From assembly GCA_932182025.1 (NCBI GenBank), contig CAKNXK010000005.1:1-64000 (forward strand): DNA of 64,000 bases, written 5' to 3'. Position 1 is the stretch's first letter. Each line of letters starts with the position of its first letter. Made by a program: the position numbers and the translations under genes. The notes below the pieces were generated by a model that saw only the letters and a list, made by a program, of their open reading frames with translations, did not search any database and had not been told where the DNA came from. This DNA is from an uncultured Candidatus Melainabacteria bacterium. GTDB lineage: Bacteria; Cyanobacteriota; Vampirovibrionia; Gastranaerophilales; Gastranaerophilaceae. This document shows, in pieces, positions 25,345 to 33,551 of this stretch.

Positions 25345-27972
25345 CTAATTCTTTGGCAAGAAATTTTTTAAATTACTCATACTAAATTTTAAACAAGGAA
25401 TTTCATACATTCGACTTGCAATTAATTGAGCATTTGCAGAATTATCTAACTCTATAAATGTCTCTAATAAATCAGTAAATAAAGTAATTTCTTTGTATAA
25501 ATATTTAACATCTCTCATTGAACAAACAACTTGCTCCAGAATTTGATATGCTAAAACAGAATCTTGTGTTACCTTTAAATAGCTTAATAGTTTTTCTAAA
25601 AAATGTTCGATAGAAGTTGTAAGAACAATGTCTTTAGGACATCCTTTTTTTAATATATTTATTAATTGTGTTTTATATTTTTTAATATCAGTAAAATCAC
25701 AATATTTATTAAATAATTCTAACAATAAATAAGTATCATTTATCAAATCAATATTAACTACAGATACCCAAAATTCTATAATATTTTCTTTTGAGCAATT
25801 TATTTTTTCTCGATAAATTAAATAATTTAGCATTTCTTCAAAATCATTACCAGAAAAGTACTCACTAAATTCTTCATAAAGAGAATTTTCGTTCAAATCT
25901 AATTTAAGCATAAGAACCATATTCACAAATCTTTTTCTGATTCTTCCTTCTGATATTTCACCATCCCTTAATGCTCCAAGTATAATTGATTTTAATTCTT
26001 TAAGACTTTCAACAGTTCTAAAATATGAAAGATATCCATTGAAAAAACATTTTTTTGCATTATCTTTTAAAATATTAATTTTTTCTAATAGTTTAATCTC
26101 TGGAAATTTCTGAGAATAGTAATAATAATTCATCCCCAAATAATAATAAAAAGAACAAAATTTATTAAAGTTACTTTCTTGCATTATATACAATAAAAAT
26201 TCGTTATCCTTTTTGCTTAATTTTCTAATTTTTCTAAAATGCTCAAATAGACAATGAAAATTTCTACCATGAATTGTATTTAATGAATAAAATCCCCAAT
26301 CTGAATCCTCTTTATCAGTTGGTTCATTAAAATCTAAATAAGATATTTCAATAACATATTTTAATACTTTATGAAAATCTTTATGACGTTTTTTAGAAAC
26401 CGCAAGGTTAAATTCAAGCAACTGAGACAATATATTTTGATTTTCATTAAGATGACTATTCTGTATTAATTCACTAAAAAATATATCAATGAAATCTATT
26501 ATTCTGTTAAATGAATTAATTTTATCAACCTGTTGAGTCGCAACTTGAATAAAAACATCTATAAAGGCTTTTTTATCAAGTTTAAAAATATTATCATCAT
26601 TCAAATATTTGTTAATATCTTCTGATATAACTTTTCTGAATAAATCTTGAAGCCCTCTTTCATTAATTTCTTCAACCTTATCAGTATCTACTTGTACCAA
26701 TGCATAAGTATAATCAATATCTGAATTTACATAATCTATTTGTTCAGAAATATTTTTTAATTTAAAAGTTTTTTCATCAATTGGTGATACATCAGTTACC
26801 CATCCACCAACACCTTCTTGCCAATATAATCCAGGTTTATCTTTTTCATAATTATATTTTTCTTTTAACTGATAGAAATTGTCACTAAACTTTTTATGTT
26901 GCTTTAATCCATGCAAAACATCATATTTAAGCTTTTCTCTTGATTCAGGAAATTGATTTAAAAATTTTTCTATATAAGGATTAAAATTATCAGCATTTCC
27001 ATTCAGAGACAATATTTCTAATATTTTAACCAACTCATATAAACAAATTTCAGTAATTCTAACAATATTTTTACTGTTGATTTTGTCAAAAAATACTTTT
27101 AACGAATCAATGTACTTTTCATTATTTCTCAAGATGAAATATAAACCTAACTTTTTCAACATATAGATTTTAGAGTTAAGTAATTTGATAATATTAGTAT
27201 AAGCATCATTATTAATATTTAGATTTATACAGATAAAATACAAAACGATATCTTCTGCATTATCAACATGATATTCATTCATTAATCTTTTTCGCAAAGA
27301 TTCCATATCATAAGATTGTATTGAGTATACATCGAGAATATCATTCATTTTATCATGACTTGCTTTATATATACTATGATACTTCTTAAGTAAGAAATCA
27401 AACACAAATTCATGCGATAGCGCTCGTTTAAAATTCTCTTTTGTAAGTTCATTACTTATTAAATCATTTAAATTATAGATTTCATAAGTTAATCTACTTC
27501 GCTTATCAAAAGAAGTTTTTTCAACACTATACCTCAATAGTGAATTTAAAGAATCTTTAACAATTTCTTTCAATGATATTAAACATTCTCTTTTAAAAAG
27601 TACTTTAATTAATTCTATTGAATTATTATGTTGCGATAATTGCTTTAGATTTAAATTAATTATAATATCATTACTGAAAATATCTACCAATTGGGTCAAT
27701 TGATAATATGTTGATGCTTGAATTTCATTAATATCTAAACACTTTAAATTATCGTTTATAATTTTGACAATTAACGATTCAGTCTCATTATTACAAATTG
27801 TTTTAAAATATTTAAGCATCCAAAAAGAAGCATCGTCATTAAGTTGAAAAAGACCTGCATTATAGAATGGCACTAGAAATTCTGGCGCATTCAATTCTTT
27901 AAAGAACAACCCCTTTTCATTTATATCTTTTTTTAAAATTTCGCACATTTTTTCTATTTTAATTTTCGCCAA
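25345..27972 (-). CDS. 875-residue helical partner of the SIR2-like protein
   Basis: Not recognised. It looks all-helical throughout with many Leu/Ile/Asn-rich segments, as in HEAT- or TPR-like repeat proteins. One exception near 395-415 has Gly and Trp (LYWQEGVGGWVTDVSPIDEK). No nuclease, ATPase or membrane motif was seen. Its TTG start at 27972 lies inside the last codons of the SIR2-like gene (14-base overlap), with GAGG 9 bases upstream; an ATG at 27948 is the alternative. The overlap indicates coupled translation and a two-gene system. A role as sensor or scaffold for the SIR2 effector is inferred. Very AT-rich. Confidence 0.75.
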   Translation of the reverse strand: MAKIKIEKMCEILKKDINEKGLFFKELNAPEFLVPFYNAGLFQLNDDASFWMLKYFKTICNNETESLIVKIINDNLKCLDINEIQASTYYQLTQLVDIFSNDIIINLNLKQLSQHNNSIELIKVLFKRECLISLKEIVKDSLNSLLRYSVEKTSFDKRSRLTYEIYNLNDLISNELTKENFKRALSHEFVFDFLLKKYHSIYKASHDKMNDILDVYSIQSYDMESLRKRLMNEYHVDNAEDIVLYFICINLNINNDAYTNIIKLLNSKIYMLKKLGLYFILRNNEKYIDSLKVFFDKINSKNIVRITEICLYELVKILEILSLNGNADNFNPYIEKFLNQFPESREKLKYDVLHGLKQHKKFSDNFYQLKEKYNYEKDKPGLYWQEGVGGWVTDVSPIDEKTFKLKNISEQIDYVNSDIDYTYALVQVDTDKVEEINERGLQDLFRKVISEDINKYLNDDNIFKLDKKAFIDVFIQVATQQVDKINSFNRIIDFIDIFFSELIQNSHLNENQNILSQLLEFNLAVSKKRHKDFHKVLKYVIEISYLDFNEPTDKEDSDWGFYSLNTIHGRNFHCLFEHFRKIRKLSKKDNEFLLYIMQESNFNKFCSFYYYLGMNYYYYSQKFPEIKLLEKINILKDNAKKCFFNGYLSYFRTVESLKELKSIILGALRDGEISEGRIRKRFVNMVLMLKLDLNENSLYEEFSEYFSGNDFEEMLNYLIYREKINCSKENIIEFWVSVVNIDLINDTYLLLELFNKYCDFTDIKKYKTQLINILKKGCPKDIVLTTSIEHFLEKLLSYLKVTQDSVLAYQILEQVVCSMRDVKYLYKEITLFTDLLETFIELDNSANAQLIASRMYEIPCLKFSMSNLKNFLPKN

Positions 27973-28963
27973 AATCTACATCCTCTGGGTTAATATAGTT
28001 AATCATATATGGCATATTTTCAGCCTGTTCAAATATTGTGTTGCATAAATCTTCCATCATTATTTCAAATCCTTTTTCAATACCTGTTTTTTCAGTATCA
28101 TAAATGAAAGTTTTAATTTTTTCGTTACTAGCAATATTAAGATAATCTTGATTAAATTCATTTTCTAAACTTTTTGAAGCACAATTATCAACTATAACAC
28201 TAATTTGCTTAAAATCTTCTGTTTCTGGTTTATTTGCAATGATATGTATTATTTCCTCATCACTCAAAGAATAACCTAAAAATATAACATAAAACTCTTT
28301 TAATAAATTATTTATAAAATCTCGCTGTCTTTTAAATTCATCTGTATTTTCAAGAGTATATACACGATTATAATTATATTTACTTAAAACTAAATCTTTA
28401 TATGAGGACTTCAATACTTCATTCTCATCACCACTATAGCGACCGTGCAAATATATGATTGAATCTATTTGCTTGTTTTTGGAAATAGGCTCCATATCCA
28501 TATAAGGAATATAAAAATTCCTATTAGCACCTTGCGTTTTAGTTTGATACTTTTCAAGCATAACATCATAATTAGTTTGAAGTATTAGTACAGCTTTTTC
28601 TTTATATAATTTACTTAAACAATTATAAACTTTACTCTTTTTGTATGCAGATTTCGGTTTTTCATAAAAAATTATTTTTAATAAATCATTAAATTCATTT
28701 TGCTTACCTTTTAATTCAATTTTTTGAATACAAATGCTAATGATTTTTAAAGGCTTGTTCATTGATAATAAATTCAATTTTTCAGAACGACTTATAATAC
28801 TATTATCCAAACAAAACTTGACAATTTCCTTAGCTAAACCTAGCCAGTCTGGCATTCCTATATTAAATCCAACCCCAGAACCTAAAAATAAACATATTTT
28901 TTTAGTGCGAACAGCATCTATAAATTCTTTTTCTTTGAATAATTGTTTATAATTTACCAACAT
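27959..28963 (-). CDS. SIR2-like NAD-binding protein, candidate defence effector
   Basis: 334 residues of the SIR2-like (SIR2_2) type. Motifs in order: CLFLGSGVGFNIGMPDW near 24-40 (the glycine-rich NAD loop), LQTNYDVMLEKY near 128-139 (T-N-Y-D), YLHGRYSGDE near 171-180 (candidate catalytic His), and FLGYSLSDEEI near 229-239. Proteins with this set in defence islands usually cleave NAD+ when phage is sensed, causing abortive infection. Here the second gene overlaps by 14 bases. No Shine-Dalgarno sequence precedes the ATG; AT-rich -10-like sequence lies directly upstream. The activity is inferred from the family. Confidence 0.85.
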   Translation of the reverse strand: MLVNYKQLFKEKEFIDAVRTKKICLFLGSGVGFNIGMPDWLGLAKEIVKFCLDNSIISRSEKLNLLSMNKPLKIISICIQKIELKGKQNEFNDLLKIIFYEKPKSAYKKSKVYNCLSKLYKEKAVLILQTNYDVMLEKYQTKTQGANRNFYIPYMDMEPISKNKQIDSIIYLHGRYSGDENEVLKSSYKDLVLSKYNYNRVYTLENTDEFKRQRDFINNLLKEFYVIFLGYSLSDEEIIHIIANKPETEDFKQISVIVDNCASKSLENEFNQDYLNIASNEKIKTFIYDTEKTGIEKGFEIMMEDLCNTIFEQAENMPYMINYINPEDVDFGEN

Positions 28964-29023
28964 ATATTTATTTTAATATAAATCACAAATAAAAGATATT
29001 TTTACATTCCCATGCCCGCCAAC

Positions 29024-29034
29024 TATGTTATAAT
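29024..29034 (+). promoter_or_regulatory. extended -10 promoter of the Abi-like gene
   Basis: TATGTTATAAT (TGnTATAAT form) at 29024-29034. The ATG at 29041 would be at or next to the transcription start, with no ribosome site, so the mRNA may be leaderless. The same 11 bases recur at 29864-29874. Confidence 0.6.
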
Positions 29035-29040
29035 TGACCA

Positions 29041-29700
29041 ATGACTAATAATCTTATTGAAAATGAACTTATTGAAATTATTACACCAGTACGTCTTAGA
29101 GCTTATGGTTCGCAAAATGATAGATTGCTTTTAGACAATTATTTTTATAATTTAAGATTGTGTGAAGCTTTTTATCCAGCACTATCATTATTGGAAATAA
29201 CTCTAAGGAATAAGATTTGTAACGCAATTGAAAAACTTATTTGTAAAGACTGGCTATTGCAAGAATTGCAAACACAAAACATCCTTTCAGATAAAGAATA
29301 TAAAAAACTGTTAGAAACAGCAGATAAAATAAAAAAAGCTAAAAAAACTGTTACAAATGACCGACTGATTTCTGAACTCACACTTGGTTTTTGGGTTCAT
29401 CTTTGTACAAAATCTTATAAACCTAAATTATGGGATAAGAAGGGATTTTTTGAAGAAGTATTCCCTAACTATACAAATAATGGAGCATTGAGAAATATCG
29501 CTCCTATACAAAATAATCTATTAAGCATTTTAAGATTGAGAAATAGAATATTTCACCACGAAATAATTCTTAATACACAAACAACCCCAGAAAGGCATTA
29601 TCAGACAATTCAAGATACTCTACACTTATTGTCTGCGGGCATGGTATCAACCTTAAATAAAATCAGTCGATTTAATGATATTATAAAGCAAAAGCCCTAG
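29041..29700 (+). CDS. Abi-like (AbiD/AbiF, HEPN-type) protein
   Basis: 219 residues, helical. It begins NELIEIITPVRLRAYGSQND and has the phrase ALSLLEITLRNKICNAIEKL. Near 178-187 it has LRLRNRIFHHEI, containing R-N-x-x-x-H, the RNase motif of HEPN domains. This layout is that of the Abi_2 family (AbiD, AbiF), abortive-infection proteins that act on RNA when triggered by phage. It lies next to the SIR2-like pair and is divergent from it, suggesting a small defence cluster, but no shared function is shown. The start is supported by the promoter position rather than by a ribosome site. Confidence 0.8.
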   Translation: MTNNLIENELIEIITPVRLRAYGSQNDRLLLDNYFYNLRLCEAFYPALSLLEITLRNKICNAIEKLICKDWLLQELQTQNILSDKEYKKLLETADKIKKAKKTVTNDRLISELTLGFWVHLCTKSYKPKLWDKKGFFEEVFPNYTNNGALRNIAPIQNNLLSILRLRNRIFHHEIILNTQTTPERHYQTIQDTLHLLSAGMVSTLNKISRFNDIIKQKP

Positions 29701-29863
29701 GGACTCTGCAAATGCAGGACATACACCTAAGGCTATCCACCTACATTTTAACCGATTTTAATTGATAATTCAAGTGTCGAGCTATTGTAAAAATTTATTT
29801 TGTTACATTCACAAGTTACATGGTATCAAAGTAAAAAATACCTTATTAAAACTTCAATGGGGG

Positions 29864-29874
29864 TATGTTATAAT
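29864..29874 (+). promoter_or_regulatory. extended -10 promoter of the ribbon-helix-helix gene
   Basis: TATGTTATAAT at 29864-29874, identical to the box before the Abi-like gene, followed by AAGGA and the ATG at 29901. The preceding 29701-29863 shows no gene; it holds a small hairpin (CTGCA/TGCAG at 29706-29717) and two TTACAT motifs. Confidence 0.5.
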
Positions 29875-29900
29875 AATCAAAACAACACAAGGATTTTGAT

Positions 29901-30110
29901 ATGAATGGACACGGTGGAGCAAGAAAAGGTGCTGGAAGACCTAAAAAAGGTCAAACCACTACTAAAGCTACTATTTATAGAGCAGATAGAGAGCTTATAA
30001 ACGGATATGCTTTATCTCAAGGAGTTTCTGTTAATGAACTTCTACATAGAATTTTTAGACACGAGCATTTTGAACAGTTCTTTGAAACTGTTTTTAAACA
30101 AGAGTCCTAA
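29901..30110 (+). CDS. small ribbon-helix-helix-type DNA-binding protein
   Basis: 69 residues. It starts MNGHGGARKGAGRPKKGQTT, a Gly/Arg/Lys arm typical of many small regulators of mobile elements. A strand (KATIYRADRELI) and two helices (NGYALSQGVSVNELLHRIFR) follow, the ribbon-helix-helix pattern. It is the last gene before the right end of the island, about 130 bases from the core repeat. A role in excision control or regulation is plausible by position only. Confidence 0.75.
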   Translation: MNGHGGARKGAGRPKKGQTTTKATIYRADRELINGYALSQGVSVNELLHRIFRHEHFEQFFETVFKQES

Positions 30111-30133
30111 CTTGCATGAACAAAACTATTATA

Positions 30134-30187
30134 ATACAATGTTCTTGGTCGATAGATACTTCATATTAAGGATTCAAAACATTGTAT
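30134..30187. repeat. inverted repeat next to the right island end
   Basis: ATACAATGTT (30134-30143) and AACATTGTAT (30178-30187): perfect 10-bp arms with 34 bases between, ending 49 bases inside the right core repeat. A candidate binding site for the recombinase, a directionality factor or the adjacent ribbon-helix-helix protein. Confidence 0.55.
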
Positions 30188-30236
30188 AACTTAAACACAT
30201 TATCAGTAAAAATGTTCCAAGCAGCCTTACTATGGA

Positions 30237-30250
30237 GTACCATTTTAAAA
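30237..30250. repeat. right attachment site core (attR)
   Basis: GTACCATTTTAAAA, identical to 16140-16153. It is followed at once by a terminator that presumably belonged to tRNA-Glu before integration. Confidence 0.85.
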
Positions 30251-30272
30251 GAGCCGATAGGGCTCTTTTTTA
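30249..30272 (+). terminator. intrinsic terminator, probable original tRNA-Glu terminator
   Basis: AGAGCC, loop GATAG, GGCTCT and a run of T. No island gene needs it closely; its position right after the core repeat fits the pre-integration tRNA locus. Confidence 0.8.
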
Positions 30273-30297
30273 GTTTTTAGCCACAACGGAGATTGGT

Positions 30298-31329
30298 ATG
30301 ACTAAAAAACTTTTAATTGTCCGACTTTCTGCAATGGGTGATGTAATATTCAACCTGCCGCTTGCTAATATTTTAAAAAACAACGGATACGAAATAACAT
30401 GGCTTGTAAGCGAAAAAGGTTATGACATTGTTAACAATAATCCTATTGTTGATGAAGCAATACTGGCTCCTGTTGAAAAATGGAAAAAACAAAACTTTTT
30501 TAAAAACCTTAAAGAATACATAAGCATTATTAAATATCTCCGCTCCAAACATTTTGATATTGCAATTGATACCCAGCTGCTTTTAAAAAGTTTTATCTGG
30601 ACAGTTTTATGCGGTGCAAATCGGAGAATTGTCTCAAAATCAGCAAGAGAATTCGCAATACTTGGAGGAAACGAAGTTATAGGAAAGCTTGCAAATGATT
30701 ACACCACACACGCAGCTGTAAGTTATTTAGAATTTGCAAAACACTTAAACCTTGATATTTCCAACATCCAAGCTGCACTTCCTCCTGCAGCAAAAGAAAC
30801 TTCAGATAAAATCGATTTATTAATAAAAGATTTAGATAAATCTAAACCGGTATTAACCTTAGCTCCTGCTACGACTTGGGTTACAAAACACTGGGATAAG
30901 GATAATTGGAAAACTCTGGTTAAAAACTTAGAAAACAGTTATAATATCATATTCACAGGCACTTCAAAAGATATAGAATTAATAGAATATATTAATGAAG
31001 GAAAGCACTTAAATCTTGCAGGAAAAACAAATCTTTTAGAACTCGTAGAACTGTTTAGACGCACTGATTTATTAATATCGCTTGATAGCGGAAGCACTCA
31101 CCTAGCGTGGGCATCAGGACACCCAAAAATAATTTCCATCTATTGTTCTACACCTCCGACCCGCTATGCACCAATCGGAGAAAAATATATTGCTTTAACA
31201 GGCAATCTTGGATGTCAGCACTGCCATAAGAGAAAATGCCCGTTAAAAACAAATCAGTGCACTTTCTCACCAAAAGTTCAAGATGTGCTTGATGCTGTAT
31301 CTAAGCTCTTACCGCTTAACAAAATTTAA
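30298..31329 (+). CDS. glycosyltransferase family 9 (LPS heptosyltransferase-like)
   Basis: 343 residues. The N-terminus KLLIVRLSAMGDVIFNLPLA is the GT9 signature. Later come LAPATTWVTKHWDKDNW and LLISLDSGSTHLAWASGHPK, where the nucleotide-sugar binding site lies, and a cysteine cluster near the end (GCQHCHKRKC). The family adds heptose or related sugars to lipopolysaccharide core at the cytoplasmic side of the inner membrane. The true sugar is not known. Ribosome site CGGAG before the ATG at 30298. First gene to the right of the island. Confidence 0.88.
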   Translation: MTKKLLIVRLSAMGDVIFNLPLANILKNNGYEITWLVSEKGYDIVNNNPIVDEAILAPVEKWKKQNFFKNLKEYISIIKYLRSKHFDIAIDTQLLLKSFIWTVLCGANRRIVSKSAREFAILGGNEVIGKLANDYTTHAAVSYLEFAKHLNLDISNIQAALPPAAKETSDKIDLLIKDLDKSKPVLTLAPATTWVTKHWDKDNWKTLVKNLENSYNIIFTGTSKDIELIEYINEGKHLNLAGKTNLLELVELFRRTDLLISLDSGSTHLAWASGHPKIISIYCSTPPTRYAPIGEKYIALTGNLGCQHCHKRKCPLKTNQCTFSPKVQDVLDAVSKLLPLNKI

Positions 31330-31397
31330 CATAACCGCAATTTTTCCTTCAAAATAGACTTTATATTAATAGTTAGGTTAGGAAAAGGTTTGTTATT

Positions 31398-33551
31398 GTG
31401 AATTCTATTAATCCAAATTTTAATAATAAATACACAATGTTTAAAGCTGAAATTCCACAACAGCAAGAAGTTCAGCTACCTGACTTGTATTATGTTCCTG
31501 ATGATAAATTTGAACCTAAGAGCTTTAAAGAAACAGTAAAAGAAGCCGATATGATGGGCATGATTTACCCCTGGATTGCACATCCTTTCTTAATGGTAGG
31601 AACTTGTGCCGGCTTAGCTTACGGTGTTGATAAATTTTCTAAAGCTTGTGGCGGAGATTATGAAAAAAGCTTTCTTGGCAAAGCAGCAAAACTTGGAGAT
31701 AATATACAAAATTCAAGAATTGCTCAAAGTAATACTGTAAAAAAATTCTTTAATATTGGAACAGCAGGGAGAAAAAAATTCAACGAAATAACAAAAAATT
31801 CTGACGTAATAAATGCAGTCAGAAACACTCCTTCTATGCCTGAATGGGGTTTTGTAAAAGACGAATTACTTACTCAAGAACAAAGAGTAGTTCATGAATT
31901 CACAAGAATTACGGATGGACTAAATCTTAGCGGAGAAAGCGGCTCCGGAGGTTTCTTAGGTTTTGGAGGAGGAGGTTCTGATAAAGTAAGTCTTAAAAAT
32001 TTAGGACTAACCAGAGAAGAAAAAGAACTTGTTAAAAATATTGCAACTCAGGAAGAAGCAGTAAATACAGTCTTACTCAAACGACTTGGCAGAAGTGAAA
32101 GTGAAATCCAACGAATTTTAGGACTTGGAGAAGGCGCAACACAGGTTGTTAAAAACGAAATTCTTAATGAGATGGGATTAACAGCAGATAAACTTGAACT
32201 CATCAAGAAAGATACAACCGGTCAGTACATAAAAGAGGTTAAGGCCGCAACAGAAAAAGTTAAAGGCAAAGTTTGGATTGGTGCGGGCAACTATTCTTGG
32301 ATGGGACCTATACAGCCATTTGAAAGAAGAATTGGCTGTGATGAAATTTATAACAGACTTCACAGCATGTCAGAGGGTGCAACAACAAGAACCGGAAGAT
32401 TAATGTCTAAGTTCCTTCAAAGATGCCACAGAGGTTTTACATTCGGCGGAGGAAAACTTGGCGTACTTATGTTTGTAGCACCTCATCTTGTTGAGACAAT
32501 GCTTGATGCTAAAAAAGCCGATCCTGATGCAAAAGTCGGCACGGTTGCTAATGGTGTAATTAGCGCAATGAGCTGGGTATTCACATTCCCGCTCGGCTTA
32601 AAGATTATGCATTCATTAACCGGTGCACAGTATGCCGGCATGACAAAAGATCAGGTACAAGAATATAGAAACCTTTTAAATGATTTTAATAAAAATGTTA
32701 AGAGTGACTTTTTCAAATCAAAATCAGAATACGATGTTGCAAGAAAAGAACTTGAAAGTAAACTTAAAACTCTTAAAACTCCAACAAAACCACAAAACCT
32801 TTTAACAAAAATGTGCCGTAAACTGGGAAGTTTCATAACAATGGATTTGGAACAAATCAAAAGTTATAGAAACGGTACTGTGGGCGGAAATACCGCAAGA
32901 AAAATTCCTAGTTTCTTCAAAAACCTGGGCGGAGTTCCAATAAGATTGCTTTTATGGGGCGGTATTACTATGGGATTACTTGATACTGCGATAACAAAAG
33001 GTACAAAAGCTATTTTCGGAAACTTCTATGACAGAATGAAAGAAGAAGAACATGAAGCAAACAAGAAAAAACAAAAACAATTCACAAAATCAGATTTGCA
33101 AGAAAGAATGATTGAAGCTCAACGCAAAAAACTTGAACCGCAAATCATTGATGAGCCTGAAGCAAAAATTGAAACTCAAACTCCGAAAGAAGAACAAACT
33201 CCAAGTTCAATCGAAGAAAAACCTGCACAAATAGAGGAAGAGCCTGCTCCTGCTCCTGCTGTTGAACAACAAGTTCAGAAACAACAATACATCCCGAATC
33301 CAAACCCAAACCCTGAACTTTTAAAACCTAAGGCAAAAGAAAACCCTAAACGTGATAATTATACTTATATGCCTTCACAGAACAATGTTCTACAAAACCC
33401 TGCAGCAGTACAGCAAAACAAATATATCCCATCACAACAAGCTGCAAATATTGTAAAGAACTTTGATAATTCAGGACTATCCGGTGCATTGAGACGCGCT
33501 GACAGAGCTGAAGCAAAAGCGTTACAGGTTCTTTCTGGCAAGTTTAATTAA
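31398..33551 (+). CDS. large hypothetical membrane protein with Pro/Gln-rich tail
   Basis: 717 residues, GTG start with AGGAAAAGG upstream. The N-terminus (NPNFNNKYTMFKAEIPQQ) has no signal peptide but resembles other unknown proteins here. Hydrophobic segments occur near 52-72, 340-360, 385-405 and 510-530; a Gly-rich linker is near 180 (GFLGFGGGGS). From about 545 the protein is Lys/Glu/Gln/Pro-rich and probably disordered. Not recognised; possibly the same lineage-specific group as the 422-residue protein at 12.8-14.1 kb. Its stop overlaps the stop of the convergent helicase gene by 4 bases. Confidence 0.65.
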   Translation: MNSINPNFNNKYTMFKAEIPQQQEVQLPDLYYVPDDKFEPKSFKETVKEADMMGMIYPWIAHPFLMVGTCAGLAYGVDKFSKACGGDYEKSFLGKAAKLGDNIQNSRIAQSNTVKKFFNIGTAGRKKFNEITKNSDVINAVRNTPSMPEWGFVKDELLTQEQRVVHEFTRITDGLNLSGESGSGGFLGFGGGGSDKVSLKNLGLTREEKELVKNIATQEEAVNTVLLKRLGRSESEIQRILGLGEGATQVVKNEILNEMGLTADKLELIKKDTTGQYIKEVKAATEKVKGKVWIGAGNYSWMGPIQPFERRIGCDEIYNRLHSMSEGATTRTGRLMSKFLQRCHRGFTFGGGKLGVLMFVAPHLVETMLDAKKADPDAKVGTVANGVISAMSWVFTFPLGLKIMHSLTGAQYAGMTKDQVQEYRNLLNDFNKNVKSDFFKSKSEYDVARKELESKLKTLKTPTKPQNLLTKMCRKLGSFITMDLEQIKSYRNGTVGGNTARKIPSFFKNLGGVPIRLLLWGGITMGLLDTAITKGTKAIFGNFYDRMKEEEHEANKKKQKQFTKSDLQERMIEAQRKKLEPQIIDEPEAKIETQTPKEEQTPSSIEEKPAQIEEEPAPAPAVEQQVQKQQYIPNPNPNPELLKPKAKENPKRDNYTYMPSQNNVLQNPAAVQQNKYIPSQQAANIVKNFDNSGLSGALRRADRAEAKALQVLSGKFN

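Larger units (their letters stand above)
16141..30250. mobile_element. integrated genomic island in tRNA-Glu (about 14.1 kb)
   Basis: The two 14-bp direct repeats, one in the 3' end of tRNA-Glu and one directly before a strong terminator at 30.25 kb, bracket a block with an integrase at one end and only accessory genes inside. Removing the block would rejoin the tRNA to the terminator at 30249-30272, which reads like the original tRNA downstream sequence. Recognised cargo: integrase and coupled small ORF, two unknown genes, XRE regulator with an eight-gene secreted-protein operon, SIR2-like pair, Abi-like protein and a ribbon-helix-helix protein. I saw no replication, relaxase or conjugation gene. 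The interior looks more AT-rich than the flanks, especially 25.3-29.0 kb. Confidence 0.88.

Noticed and set aside
25304..25354. Inverted repeat AAAGAATTA/TAATTCTTT as terminator between the convergent island genes
   Set aside because: The arms are AT-rich, 33 bases apart and overlap both coding ends; too weak to call.
29010..29644. 10-bp inverted repeat CCATGCCCGC / GCGGGCATGG flanking the Abi-like gene
   Set aside because: One copy is in the promoter and the other within the coding end; one such 10-mer match among several hundred bases can occur by chance, and there is no target duplication.
30007..30189. 60-residue plus-strand frame overlapping the ribbon-helix-helix gene
   Set aside because: It overlaps a recognisable DNA-binding protein in another frame, has no ribosome site and no sensible sequence.
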